A stretch of DNA of 64,000 bases from Paguma larvata (taxonomy: Eukaryota > Chordata > Mammalia > Carnivora > Viverridae), in contig CM057839.1 in the NCBI GenBank assembly GCA_030068075.1, positions 49,876,960 to 49,940,959 of the forward strand, in the 5' to 3' direction. The translations under genes and the position numbers were made by a program. Below, one piece after another: positions 10,880 to 22,529 of this stretch. The notes below the pieces were generated by a model. That model was not told the origin of the DNA and made no database searches. It saw only the letters and a program-made list of their open reading frames with translations. Positions within the stretch are counted from its first letter, which is position 1; each line of letters begins with the position of its first letter.

Positions 10880-10990
10880 TATTAATAATTAGCACTTATG
10901 TTGGCACTCTTTCTATCTTCAAAGCTTTTTTTGAAATATTAACTTGTTAATCTTCCCAACGTTCTTGTCAAGCTTATAAAGCTTTAGACC
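10880..10990 (-). repeat. MIR SINE fragment (antisense)
   Basis: The text AATTAGCACTTATGTTGGCACTCTTTCTATCTTCAAAGC (in part), then TAACTTGTTAATCTTCCCAACG, resembles the reverse-complemented MIR tail and core (attgagcacttactatgtgcc ... taatcctcacaac). Diverged. Confidence 0.45.
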
Positions 10991-11239
10991 GTTCTGATGT
11001 TCCATCCAGTATAATCCCACATAATATGTGAACGTTCATTTGATTTTTGGACACAAACGCTACTGGAGTTCTGATTAGCCCCCATGGCGTCTGATGCCTA
11101 GTCGGCTCCCAAACTTCGGTGTAAAGAATAAATGGGACTTCCTGCCTTGTTAGTCCAAAGACTCACTCCAAAGTGAAGGGTCTGCCTAGAAAAAGGATTA
11201 TCACTTTAAACACCTATTCATATTCTATCAAAAGGGCTC

Positions 11240-11370
11240 TTTCTCTATTTCTCTTCATTTAAATCATGAGTCCCTCAAGGAAATGGACTGTGTATTTTTC
11301 ATGTTGGTTCCTAGGATCACCTAGGCCATGCGTTGGCTCAGAGTGATACTTAGTAAACATTCAATGAACA
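11240..11370 (+). repeat. L2 LINE 3' end
   Basis: ATGAGTCCCTCAAGGAAATG, then ATGTTGGTTCCTAGGATCACC and GTGATACTTAGTAAACATTC follow the L2 3'-terminal order. Diverged but collinear. Confidence 0.65.
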
Positions 11371-11775
11371 ATAAAAATGAAGTATTTATTGAGAACCCAT
11401 TGTTAAACTGTGAAGAATAAATAGCATATGGTATCTTTCCTGCCCTCTAGGGACTCAGCACAGAAAAGGAAGCAGGACTTGGATGCAAGAAACAACCAGA
11501 TGCAGAATACAACTAAAAGCCATGATGTGTCACACCAGAAATGAATGCTAGGGATGGGGATGGGGGAGAATTATATACATTTGTCTTCCCATCCCATTAA
11601 CTTCGCCTCCTTCCTTTGCATTTATTCATGTTTAACCAACTTTTGACCTACACTAAATTGTTAGGATAGTAAAATATTAACATCTCCTAGACTGCTTAAT
11701 ATAGACTCCCCCTCATTTGGAAATTACATACATAGAAAACAAATTCTTTCTGTGTTAAACAACAAAAAAACATAG

Positions 11776-11777
<2 letters not shown>

Positions 11778-11819
<42 letters not shown>
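11778..11819. repeat. (CA)n microsatellite
   Basis: About 21 uninterrupted CA units, likely polymorphic. Confidence 0.97.
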
Positions 11820-11821
<2 letters not shown>

Positions 11822-12104
11822 AACTTTAATTCTGACCCCTAGTCTAGATTAAAGCTTCAGGATGTTTTGAAGAAAAAGTAAAACAGCTCCAAGCTTTAAC
11901 TGAAATTTTGTAAGACTTCTACGGATTTGAGGAAAGTTGATATCTGAAAGAGAGTTTTATTGAATTCTTCTTAAGGTGAAAATTTGTGATTCCTTCTCTT
12001 TGTGTGTGAGTTGTGTGGCAACAGTGGAAATCCACACGCCCAGTACGCATTTGAATCCACTGTGCTTTTCCCAGGATATTCTGAATCTTGTCAAGATATT
12101 TTAC

Positions 12105-12525
12105 AGGTTCCATAAACTGTCATGTCCAAAACGAAATTCATTCTCTTCCCCTCAAGCCCAAACCTGTTCTTCTTTCCAGCTATCAAGGCCACCAAGCCTG
12201 GGGACACCCATGAGCCTTCCCTCTCGCAAACTCCGTCTCATCAGCCATGGAGTCCTACCTATTCAGCCCCCTCCACACCAGTCGAATCCTCCTCCCTACC
12301 ATCCACACTGTCTCAAGTTCTGTTTCTGGATGAAGGTCAGAGCACAGTCTGTCCATTTCATCTTTCTTTCCCCTGCCCCACGTATTATAGCCTCCAGATT
12401 CTCCTCTCTTCAAGTCCATCTTTACTTTACTATCTGTACACCTACCAATTTATTGTCTCTAAGCTCCAAATATACCCTTCCCTGCCATTCTTCAAGATAC
12501 TGGAGCTGAACCCAAGTAACCATTT
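12105..12525 (+). repeat. L2 LINE, 3' segment
   Basis: AACTGTCATGTCCAAAACGA, then ATTCATTCTCTTCCCCTCAA, mirrors the recalled L2 segment (aacatgtccaaaacagaactc ... cccccaaacctgctcc). An open frame of about 190 codons crosses it (12122-12697), but it is low-complexity S/P/T-rich and follows the L2 text, so I do not call a gene. Confidence 0.7.
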
Positions 12526-12529
12526 CTCT

Positions 12530-13045
12530 TTTGTGAGGGAGCAGGGTGTCAGCCTTGTCAGTAGAGGCACTGGAGGGAGACTGCAAGACAAGAGTCTTGT
12601 CTTCCTTGTTGCAGAGTTCTTCTTCCTACCAAGCATTGCCGGTAGCTTCCTTGTCTATGGGCCACTCCTTTGCCAGTGGTGCACTGGAGATCCGTGAAGC
12701 AAACCCTCCTACAAGTTGCACCCCTACTCTCACAGATGGCTTTGGGTAGCCTGCCCAGCCTGCGTTCTCTCTATGAACTTCTCTGCCTTCTCCTGGTCCA
12801 CACTAGATGAATCTCAGTCTTGACAGTGGGGAGGGATGCCTCCTCCAAGTTTGTTCCTAGATACGTGCTCTCTCAGCCCTGTAAGAAATGACTGCTCCCT
12901 AACTTATTCCTGTATCCTTGATAGCTCTCTTTACACGTCTTAGTAGATAATACCCTTTAACTAGTTGATAATTTGTATGCAGTATTAAATTTTCCCTGTT
13001 CAAATTGCTATGAGCTTTTAGTCTCCTGCCTGAATCCTAACTGGT
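12530..13045 (+). repeat. Probable LTR inserted in L2
   Basis: The end reads CAGTATTAAATTTTCCCTGT, then GTCTCCTGCCTGAATCCTAAC, like old mammalian LTRs that end in ctcctgactggaccctaac. A CTATGAACTTCTCTGCCTTC block precedes it. L2-like text appears on both sides (before 12525 and from about 13050), which suggests insertion into L2. The family is not assigned. Confidence 0.4.
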
Positions 13046-13049
13046 TCAC

Positions 13050-13180
13050 TACTTCTGTTCTAAATATAAATCAAATCATATCAACCTCTGCTACAAATCG
13101 GCACGGACTTCTCATCGTGTATAACAGTAAATCTAAATCATCCTTGAGACCAAAACAAAAGGCTAATTCGGAACTATAAT
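13050..13180 (+). repeat. L2 LINE continuation
   Basis: AAATCAAATCATATCAACCTCTGC and ATAACAGTAAATCTAAATC (in part) resemble the L2 block aaatcagatcatgtcactcccctgc ... agaataaaatccaaac. It is probably the continuation of the copy that ends at 12525. Confidence 0.5.
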
Positions 13181-14379
13181 CACACAGTTTGACTGTCTCC
13201 ACAGTTCAGATGAACTCAGTCAAGATTACATGCTGGTTGCTTTTGTGTTTGGTAGTCATGGCATTGGACCACGCGATAATGGGGGGGGGGGGACACAGGC
13301 ATACCCTACTTCCCTGGTTTGCTGCATCTCACCTCCCACAGGGGCTGTTGGAATACAAGCCAGAAGCACCCATTCACTGCCTTCCAAGCTCCAGAGTACG
13401 CACGGATAAAACAATCCCAGTCCCAGCGAAGCCCCAATGGCCTTCGAAAGGCTCTCTGAAATGACAGAGAACAGTCCACTGAGAGAATTCAAGGCATGTT
13501 GCAAACTTTTCTCCTTGTTTAAGTCTTCTCAGAAACAGCTGGTTCTGTTGCACTTGAAAAGGCCTGCGGCCGCCTGGCAAAAAAACATAGTCCAGGACTG
13601 CCGTATCTCTCCCCCTTTCCCACAGACATCACCAGGAGCCCAATTCATCACATCCTTAACAGCACCCTTCAGATTTATCTGTCAGGGCAGAGGACCCGAT
13701 TAAAAATGAAACGACCATGTCACTTGCTTGACAAGGGGAGACCCAGCCCGCCAAATTTCCATCCCTATCACTGGAGAACAGGACGTTAGGAAATAAATAA
13801 TAAATGCTTTTGGACCTCAGGCCACATAGCCTAGAATACTTAGGGGCTTCTTATCTTGGTGCAACAATTATTCCAGTTAATAGGTTAAGGGATATATATA
13901 TGAGATTACCGGTAATCCTTTCACACTGTTGTTCAGCACTTATTTGAGATGCAGGGCACACATATTTAAGAACGAGCACCCCTCTCTCCTCCCTCGTACC
14001 CTTAGAGTGATACCACTTCCTGCTCCCTTCTCTTGCAGAATAGACACAAAGAATAGTTACAGTAGGGAGGTTATTACAATCAGGCTCTTTTATATCTTTT
14101 AGGCAATTACAGGCAAAGACAAGAGTGCCTGATGCACAGCATTTTCAGAATTTGTAATTTCGGCATCTCATCTTGCCAAGCCATGATAACATCCAGATGT
14201 TGCCCTATTGAAAGGTGTTAAATAGAATAAACCTCGAGCCAACAGTACTTCCATGTTTTATTTTGGGGCCTTCCCAAATGTAAAGTATATAATTTTTTTT
14301 TCTTTAAAATATCAGAACTTCCATAGTTTAGAAAATAATGTTTGGGCCTGCATGATGTCTTAGTATCTGACGATAATAA
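13181..14379. other. Unique stretch with a G12 run
   Basis: A homopolymer of 12 G is at 13281-13292. Overlapping open frames of 80-91 codons on both strands at 13189-13703 have no homologue that I recognise and no splice context. ATATATATAT is near 13893. No gene is called. Confidence 0.4.
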
Positions 14380-14490
14380 TGGCAGGAGTAATGTTTTATT
14401 GCTTTAACAAGCATTTACATAGCGCTTACTGTGTGCTTTTCAAATATTTACTTATTTAATTGCCTCTATGCCCTACGCTGACACAACCAC
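14380..14490 (-). repeat. MIR SINE fragment (antisense)
   Basis: AAGCATTTACATAGCGCTTACTGTGTGC (in part), then TTATTTAATTGCCTCTATG, corresponds to the reverse-complemented MIR tail and following block. Short and diverged. Confidence 0.55.
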
Positions 14491-15960
14491 CTTCACCACA
14501 GATTTCTCCAGACTGACTGTTGTCTACTTCTAGTTGGATGGTTCTAAAATGCCGCTTCTTCCAGGGCTGTTTGCATGTAATAGGAAGGGAACAGCCCCTC
14601 ACTAAAGACTTGCCAGGGGCTTAGAACAGGCCGCCTTCACAAATCCATGAAGACAAGGTGCTGTGCTCACTCACACACCTTAGAGTTTGCCTAAGAATTT
14701 GGGAGGAAAAAAATATTAAATCCTAAAGTCAACACTTATCAATCACCTCTTGGATACAAGTTACCTGGAAACCTTTGAAGGTGGCAGGGTTTTTTTCTAG
14801 AGTGGGCTAGCTAGGCTATAAAGTGGCTGCCCACTCTGCTCACTCGGCAAGTCCTTACCAAGCGCCTGGTTGGTCTGTGTGAGCCCCTGTCCTCAGTGTC
14901 CCTATGGACTCGCACACCTGGGCCATGCTGCGTGCCAGGTGCTGGCAGAAAGGATGGCACAGTGTGCTAGGTGAGCGCTTAGGAAGGACACATAACCTGG
15001 TCTCCAGATACCCAAGGATGGCCTCCCTAAGTCTAAGGAATGACCTGAAAAATGAAAAAACAAAACAAAACAAACCAAAAAAACACATTGCATTGCCAGA
15101 CCCACAGAGCCTTTATTTTTGCTGCCTTTGACCTTGAGATTGTCCTCTTGAGTTAAATGTCTGGGGGTGGAGGGCTTAACTTTGAAAGTCCAGGGTCAGA
15201 TGCATCTCCTTAGATTTGTCCCATTCTGTAATGTTTTCTCAAAAGGGGCTAGCGTTCTCACTACTTCCTCACTCCAAGAAGGTTCTTTACGACATTCCCC
15301 AGCTCCTTTCAAGAGCCAGCTTGTGGCCTTTCTGGCTCTTCAGCAGGCAGATGCAGATGGCACCCACAAACCTCTTTCTCTTGTGTACCTGGAGCAAGAG
15401 GGCCAGCTAAGTATCATGTAGAAGAGACGGAAAGATGTTTACCTTAGATTCACCTACCATCTTCCCCTGATAACTCACGCAACTGGAACCAGTAGGAAAA
15501 GCATCTTATCCTAGGGAAATTACAGCTTTCTCCATGGATACAGCACAGGGTCTAGGGGTGTGGGCTACTGTATCCCAAGGACTGGGGATGAGGGATAGGA
15601 TGAGATGACTCTGGGTCACTCTCAACATTTAAAATTTAGGGGCTGCTCACAGCGGTAGTACCCTAAGAATTTTCAAACTCCAAAATCCAGCTACCATGTC
15701 TAAGCCAGGCAAGAAGAGTGAGACCAAGTGAGAGGCCTAAGAGAGGAGAACCGCCAGGGGCTTATGTATCAGTTTATGAGATTCAGGGCAGAAGGAAGGG
15801 AGGAGAGCCCTGAAGAAACTCTACAGAGCCAAGGAACAAGCAGTTACAGAGGACCAATATAGGATCTCTGCAACCAGGACAGGGGCATGCTCTGAAGTTT
15901 TGGGGGAGCCCAGAAGGCTGCCAACACCCTCACTTCACAGTTGGCAGGAGAAGGAAAAAA
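14491..15960. other. Unique non-coding stretch
   Basis: No transposon was recognised with confidence. An A-rich, AAAAC-like tract is at about 15050-15085. Overlapping short open frames on both strands at 14855-15131 are not supported as genes. Confidence 0.4.
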
Positions 15961-16021
15961 ATACGGTTAAGCCTCGGACTGCAAGTAACTTGTTCTGCGA
16001 GTGTTCTGCAAGATGGGCAAA

Positions 16022-16267
16022 CATTTCTAATAAAAATTTTTAATGTTTTCTTTATTTTTGAGAGACAGAGAGACAGAGCAGAGTGGGGAGAGGGGGCGGA
16101 CAGAGAGAGAGAGGGAGACACAGAATCCCAAAGCAGGCTCCAGGCTCTGAGCTGTCAGCACAGAGCCTGACACAGAGCTCAAACTCACAAGCTGTGAGAT
16201 CATGACCTGAGCCAAAGCCAGGCAGTCAACCGATTGAGTCAACCAGGTGCCCCATATTTCTAATAAA
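16022..16267 (-). mobile_element. SINEC nested in the DNA transposon
   Basis: The body is 16036-16253 on the minus strand, head GGGGCACCTGGTTGACTCAA, tail TTTAATGTTTTCTTTATTTT as seen on the plus strand. The target duplication CATTTCTAATAAA (16022-16034) / ATATTTCTAATAAA (16254-16267) is transposon sequence, so the SINE inserted after the transposon had landed. Confidence 0.95.
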
Positions 16268-16378
16268 TTTTAACTTGATAAATGAGCGATGTCTCGCAAT
16301 ACAAGTAGTATGTGATGCCAAACATCACATGATCACAACTGAGTCAGTGGTTCTCTCTCCCTCTCTCTCTCTCTCACT

Positions 16379-16558
16379 GTGAGATTGTGGGTGATTGCCA
16401 ATGCAATGTCACATTCCCGTGAAATCCTCAAAAGGAAGAAAAAGCATGTGTCATTTGATAGTTTCCTTGTTAAAGTTGCAAGAAAAGAAAAAGATTCCAT
16501 TGAGCCAATAGACAGCAGTGATAACGTTAGTTATCATGAAAGTCGTCCTCCACAATAA
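16379..16558 (+). pseudogene. Transposase C-terminal remnant
   Basis: A frame with no stop runs from about 16379 to the TAA at 16556-16558. It is basic and then acidic: a KRKKKH cluster, a VSFDSFL motif, a KVARKEKDS stretch and a serine/aspartate-rich tail. The charge pattern and its place near the right end suit the C-terminus of a pogo/Tigger-type transposase. The DDE catalytic domain and DNA-binding domain are absent, so it cannot act. Identity of the parent transposase is inferred. Confidence 0.5.
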
Positions 16559-16836
16559 CCCTCCTCTCCCTTGTCTCCCTTGAACCAGCCACGAAGGTTT
16601 TCAAAGGTAAGTGCAGGCTAATTTGTTTCTTTTTCTTAATATTTTGTATTTTCTTTATTATTTTATATTCTATTACAGAATGGTAATCATTTTTATATGA
16701 CTATTTTTGAGTCGTGAAACAAAGCATCTGAATTTCCATTATTTCTTATGCGGAAATTCTCTTTGATATACAAGTGCTTTGGATTACAAACACGTTTCTG
16801 AAATGAACTATTCTCTCAAACCAAGGTTTTACTGTA

Positions 16837-18530
16837 CTCAAATGCTGCTAAGTATTAGCCTCTGCAGAGACACTTCAGAGTAGAACATCCAGGCCAGAAA
16901 CACACTGCCATGTTTGATCACGGACGTGTTACGGCTACCACCTCCCATGTTCCAAACCACCTCGTTTCTAAGCTACTCAGGTCTGCTGAGATCCACACTT
17001 TACATGACCTTACAACAACCCTACACCAAGCGTGTCTGAAATGAGGGGAAGGAGAACGTTCCCTTTACACACACACGCACAAAAGAAATTATGAAACTGA
17101 ATATAATTCAGTGTTTTCGAGAGCACATATAGTTTGAGGGCACAGGGATGAGACAGACACAGCTCTGCCTCACTGGAAGAGCTCATAGAACTTAAAGCGA
17201 AAGATACGTTGATCAAAATAATCCAGGCTCTCATTGGTTCAACAAACAACCCCTGCTCAAGCTTGAAGGTAAAAATATATGCAGTCTTACATGACTACGG
17301 AGGTGCTACCGCTCTACCAAGGAGACCCTAGAAGAAGTAGAAAGAAACTGAACACTTCAAGTTAAGGAAGGATTTTAATGTATGTTTGCCTGCCCTACTC
17401 AGAAAGTTCCTATATAAGGAGGAAGGTGAGATTGGGATATTTGTAACGAGCCAGGAAGAGACGTGACATTTATTCAAAAAAAATCTGTGTCCATGAAGAC
17501 TGTAAACTTTCGGAGGGCAAGAACAATGTTATCCTCACCCCACGATTCCAGCTTTTCATCATCAATAGATAACAAATATATATATTTAAGTGAAGGGCTT
17601 AATGTTTTTCTAATTTTACAAATGGCAACAAGCACTGAAAAACAATGGAGTAAGGCTAGTAGTCTGACTTTAAAAGTATTTTTAACTCTTTTTCTCTTCC
17701 TTGTAGATAAAGACTAAAGCCTGGGTTTACGTTTGACTTGATACAGTTTTTAAAAAATCAGTTACGTAAACGGTCTTGAAAATCTGTAAAACAAGTTCTG
17801 TGCGGTTGTGGAGGGAGAAGGAGTCAGAAGCCAGGGGGCAGCAGGTGGTCCATGGCTGTTTGGGACACATTTGTTCCAGACATTCATCACAAGCTCAGCA
17901 AGGAAATGACCAGCTTGCCAAATCACTAACGTTTCTATTGGGTTTCATCTCTTTGGATTTGCAGAATAATTTGGTAATTCTGCTTCTCAATCCTGCACAT
18001 CTTGAGCAAATGAGGATGATTACGGGTGTCTAAGCCCACTCGGCTCTTTATCCGAAAGCTGCCGATCTCCTGTGAGAAGTCAGCTTTCTTCCCAAACGTA
18101 CAAGGTGTTTAAGAGGGATTATTCCTTTGGTCCCTCCTGAAGATGCGGGAAAGTTTACCTTGTGTCCCCATCCAGCATGGGCCCACGTGACTACCTAGCT
18201 GGGTCGGCTCTGGCTCTGGGGCTCACCACCACCACAGCACAAAGGACAGCACCAAGAGAGGTGATTTTTTAAGTTATCACACCAATCCCGCTGCAACCTT
18301 GGAAGCGTCATTCCGGCAGACAAGAAATCAGTGCCCGAGGCCCAACTGAGTTTCTCAACAACGAAAAGTATTTGAGTGCGCTGCCTGAGTAGCCCAGGCC
18401 GACCCTGGGGAGCTGCCTTTATTCATTAATAGCAGTTCCTGAGTCTTGCCAGTTAATAGAAGACACTCTCCAGGGACGTGAGCCATCACTCCTAATTTGG
18501 CGTCAAGGATTTTGAGCGCAACCTGGAGAC
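16837..18530. other. Unique non-coding stretch
   Basis: Mostly repeat-free. The text near 17490-17560 (GACTGTAAACTTTCGGAGGGCAAGAACAATG, in part) may be a diverged L2 3' end, but this is weak. No exon is supported. Confidence 0.4.
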
Positions 18531-18725
18531 TCAGAATTTAAGAGGAAGGAGGGTAGGGTGCAGAGAGAAAGCCAGCAGAGGAGGAGGCCGGGAAGAGGGG
18601 AGGGTCGGGGAAAGAAAATGGACAGCCGAACTGAAGAGGGACAGACACACAGAGAGATGCAGATGCAAAGAGAGGAAAGGAAAATCAGAGTGGAGATGAA
18701 ATAAAGGAGAGACTGAGCTGGAAAC
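18531..18725. repeat. Purine-rich low-complexity tract
   Basis: About 195 bp of almost entirely A/G sequence on the plus strand, with no simple repeat unit. Short open frames on the opposite strand are a by-product of this bias (S/L/P-rich peptides) and are not genes. Confidence 0.75.
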
Positions 18726-19140
18726 ATTTTTCAAAGCAAAGCTCATTATTCCCTTTGCAGACTTGTTAGTTGCAGGTTTCTGATGCCATTGATGAGGCGT
18801 GGCTCAGAGGCCAAGCGCTGGCAGTGGTTGTTTCCTCAAGGACCAGCTGAGTGGAGCAGAGCACAGGTTGGGCCAGGAGATGAACTGAAAGGAAAAGGGA
18901 GCTAGCTGCTTTTCAATTTGGAGAACGCTATCCAGGAAGGAGCGCTGTTATCCAGGGAGAGGGCGGCATGCATTCAGAGAGGACTCCAAAGAACTGTGGG
19001 GTAAAATGCTTGCGGGAAATAATTCGAGGGTAAGGAGGAGAAAATAAAGGCTTATGCCCATATTATCATGTCTGTGCTTGCTCACTGGGTCTCCGTTTCT
19101 TCTCTTGCCTTCACTCATGTTGCGTCCCTCTATGCATGGG
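18726..19140. other. Unique stretch 3' of the purine tract
   Basis: Non-repetitive and moderately GC-rich, with direct-repeat-like text (TATCCAGGAAGGAGCGC and TTATCCAGGGAGAGGGC at about 18929-18964). No gene is supported. Confidence 0.4.
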
Positions 19141-19189
19141 GAGAAAAAAAAAAAAAACCTAAGGGCTCACCATGTTTCCAGCAAGAAGG

Positions 19190-19960
19190 GAAAGAAAAAA
19201 GATGAGTAATTTCCATAATATATTATTACATCAGGAAAATTTAAACTTAGTGTTATAAATCTTTTTTGCTCACCAAATATGCTGTCAATTTGAAGAACAA
19301 CTGTTTGGTTCTTTCTACTTTATCGTGTGTGAGCTTAATTAATCACAATGGAATCCTCTTCGAACTATTTTCCAGCCCGAGAGACAATTGTTTTCTATAG
19401 CACAATGTTTCCTTCTAACTAAGGATGGCACTAAACTGGAGAAAAACATTAAAACCCTGATGTGCATCATAATGAACTCCATGCGAAGTAGTTATATTAA
19501 TGTAATGGAGCTGAGATCTTAATTGCACTCGTGTTTATATTTGCAACCTCCTTTTTTAAAGCCTTTTTATTTTACTAAATGATTTGAACGACGAGGTAGG
19601 AGAGGTTACTTGGCCTGCTAAATAGAGATGGGTTTCACCACGCTAAAGGAGGAAAAATGAATCTGGGAGGGAAGACTGGCTAATTTAATTTCGTAAAGTA
19701 GGTTTTATTCTCAGTTGATAATGGCTAAAATTGCTCTGTGAAAGCAATCTTTCCCGAGCCAGAAAATGTTCCCTGGACGCTTAAAAAGAAGCATGTCCAA
19801 GAGCCCTTTTTGTTCCTCCCTATGACAACCATTAGCTGCCACGGAAAAACCTCCAGCGCCAGTGCTGAATCCTGTATGAAGCAATTTAGGCAGATGCTTC
19901 CTCTGGCCTCTGATTGAAAGAGCTGATAGATGGTAATGTACGTTCCAGCCAAACTCAGGA
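19190..19960. promoter_or_regulatory. Candidate conserved non-coding element
   Basis: About 770 bp free of recognisable repeats, AT-rich and unusually complex, with homeodomain-type cores (GCTTAATTAATCACAATGG near 19333, ATATTAATGTAATGG near 19494). No coding frame. It resembles developmental enhancers, but that is inferred from texture only. Confidence 0.3.
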
Positions 19961-20734
19961 TGGGAGAGACTGCACAGCAGGAGCTGGAGGGAAAACCCTC
20001 CTTAAAGCCTTATATAAAATAGACATTCAATTAAGTATATTGCCCGATGAATGAAAGAACGAATGAGTGAGTGACTTAGGGATTCAGTGAGGGTAAGTGT
20101 CAGGACTTTTAGTCAGGGAACAGGACCCTCCCCTCTCAATTCTTTTTCTTGTTCCTGCTCGTCAGACACAGACGAAGGGGAAACATGCTCACCACTTCTA
20201 ATTAAGATTCATTACTATGGACACTGGGCAAATATTATACTTCCCTCCCATAGCTCAGCCAGGAATTCCCTGCCATGTACTGGCTATGTTGTCAGAGAGG
20301 ATGGTGGTGTTGTCTAGTTACATGGTGCCTTTCTGAGAAATTTCCCTTGGGTCTTAAGACTTAGAGTTACTATTCCTCCCCAGAGCAATATGTTATTATA
20401 TGGATCCTAATAATCAAATAAACCAATCCTGCACTCTTTGTTGGGGGCTGCTGGGGAGCCCAGGAAGTCCTTCAGCCAGCATCTCGTACCTGCACTGGCC
20501 CAGGCAGGCAGGTGATGGACTCACCCTACCCTTGACTTTAGCCCATTGCCGCCTTCTTCTTTCTTTTTTTTTTCTTTTGACTCCAGCATGTTTCTTTGTT
20601 TATTTATATATTTATTTATAGCTTATTCAATGCGGGTTTAAGGTTATGATCATCAGATCCTTCTCTATGGAGGAAAATAAAAAAGAATGAAGGGAAAGGG
20701 ATACAGACACATAGACGTGAACTAGAGACAATGA
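19961..20734. other. Unique non-coding stretch with AT-rich tracts
   Basis: A T-rich/ATTT tract (TTTATTTATATATTTATTTA) is at about 20598-20617. No gene or clear transposon. Confidence 0.4.
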
Positions 20735-21640
20735 TGCTTTCGATCATTCAAAAACATTCATGTTTTCTCATGGAATGCCAGGTACTATACTAGGTGCTGG
20801 TGAGTTCAGAGCCCAGTAGAGGACACAGTTGGCAACACACAAATTATTATAAAGCTTAGAGTAGGACCACATACCTATGGACGAAATACCATGATGCAAG
20901 TAGAGGGAGCCAGTAATTCTACCTGGGGGGATTCCTATCAGCCTCACTAAGGTGAGAAGTCATTCGTCAGTTAAAGAAGGGGAGAAGGGCTATCCCCAAG
21001 AGAGGAGGCATCACATGCAGAAGTACAAATCCATGAAAAGGTAGAGAAGCCCCATTTGGCAGAAGTTTGGTATGTTAGGGGCAGGGAGACGATGGAGGGA
21101 CAGAGTTTGAGGAATAAGAAGTCAGTCACAGTCAGATTTGTGAGCGCCTCGAATAACAACCTAAGGAGTTTAGCTATTTACCCTTAGCATCGGGAAGCCA
21201 GGGGCAATTTCAAAAACAAGACAGCCATGTGGCCAAGTTTACTTTCTCCAGAGAAGTCCCTTTGGATTGGAATAAAGAGAGAGTGGAGAGAAAGAGCCGC
21301 TAATGGGGCTCCAGTTTGGTGAGTCATGTTGAGAACAAGGATCGGCAGACAGGTGCATAGATACGAGTGAGCTGGGATGGCAGGGCTTTTCTAACTGATT
21401 GGACGCAGGATCGGGAATGACAGTGCACGGCCTGAGAGACGGAGGATGGGCACCAGTCTCATCGAATACAGACTAGAAGAGGAAGAGGACACTGAGCCGA
21501 GATGGAGGACGGTTAAGTGTGAGGTGCCCGCAGGACATCCAGGTGAAGAGGAGAGAGCTAAAAATATAGATCTGGAGCTTGGGGATGGCACCGAGAGAAT
21601 TAGATTTGACAGTTTTGCATATAAATAGTACCTAAAAAGT
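20735..21640 (-). repeat. L2 LINE, minus strand
   Basis: It opens with the reverse-complemented terminus (GCCAGGTACTATACTAGGTG) and continues through collinear L2 blocks to GACATCCAGGTGAAGAGGAG and TAGATCTGGAGCTTGGGG near 21533-21583. Frames are broken throughout, so it is an inactive ancient copy. Confidence 0.75.
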
Positions 21641-22529
21641 TATAAGAAGACAAGATCACTCGAGACACGAGCACATACGATAAAGACAGAGGAAAATATG
21701 GAGCTCTGTAGTTGGGAGGTTTTTTTAATGTTACCAAGGGAGTAACTACATCTCCTTTTCTGGAGGTTTTTTAAAAATGCGAGCCTCTCCTCTTCCGAAG
21801 ATAGTTTGGGGTAGCCATTCGAATGGGCAGGCCTATCTGCCCGGCGATCTTTAAAATGAGTTCAGGTGGCTGCAGTCAGACACCTAGACTCTTTACATTG
21901 TGTTGAAAAAGCACTGAACAACAATATTAGCAGGAGGCCACCTCTCAGTGCTTAGGAAAGAACAGCTAATATCCCCCAGGGGACCAATGTCATGTTTGGA
22001 AGAAGCGGCAGAGGTAAGGAACTGGGCTGCGTGCCAGTATAAAGTGGTCTCTTAAGGCTGTTTAAAATACATCAGAAGCTATGAGTGTTGCTTTAAAAAA
22101 AAAAAAAAAGAGGAGTGTCAAATGGTAGGGAAGTACTTTGCCGTCCATAATATATAAATGTGAAAGATAGAGACTGCCGCTAAATTCATGTAGATGAATG
22201 ACTCCAGGAGTCAGGGGATAGTGGCATGTTTAAAGAATTAAGGGAACAAAGCAAGTGATACAGAAGGGAGAAAGGCGGGGAAGAGAAAAGTCCTTGGAAG
22301 GGAATAGAACAGAAGGGCAAGGGAGAAAGTAGCCAGTAGGAGCCAGTGTTGCACGTCTGATTGTGTGGGAGGGGCCGATGTCACCAAACTAGCCAGACAA
22401 AGACAGAGAGTGACCAGAGAGTGTTGAGGAAGAGATGAGATTAAGGGCAGGCAGGTTTTCTTGCGGTCAAGGGTAGAGACAGATAGTCAAATAGAAAGTA
22501 AAGATTGTTGCTGAGTCAATACAGTTTTG
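21641..22529. other. Mostly unassigned; may include more L2
   Basis: Text at about 22240-22500 (purine-rich, GAGGAAGAGATGAGATTAAGG) could be the 5' continuation of the minus-strand L2. An A14 run is at about 22096-22109. No gene is supported. Confidence 0.35.

Larger units (their letters stand above)
15962..16836 (+). mobile_element. Tigger/pogo-like DNA transposon, split by a SINE
   Basis: The element is 15964-16834 and is bounded by TA dinucleotides (15962-15963, 16835-16836), the Tc1/mariner-superfamily target duplication. The left end CGGTTAAGCCTCGGACTGCAAG matches the reverse complement of the right end, CAGTAAAACCTTGGTTTGAGAG, at most positions: an imperfect inverted repeat of about 22 bp. 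A SINEC (16036-16253) lies inside; without it the element is about 640 bp. A short open frame ends at 16558 (separate entry). It is an internally deleted, non-autonomous copy. The family is inferred from the ends and not named further. Confidence 0.75.

Noticed and set aside
12122..12697. 191-codon open frame as a gene
   Set aside because: It follows L2 3' text and then LTR-like text, has no known domain and overlaps another frame of similar length in a different register.
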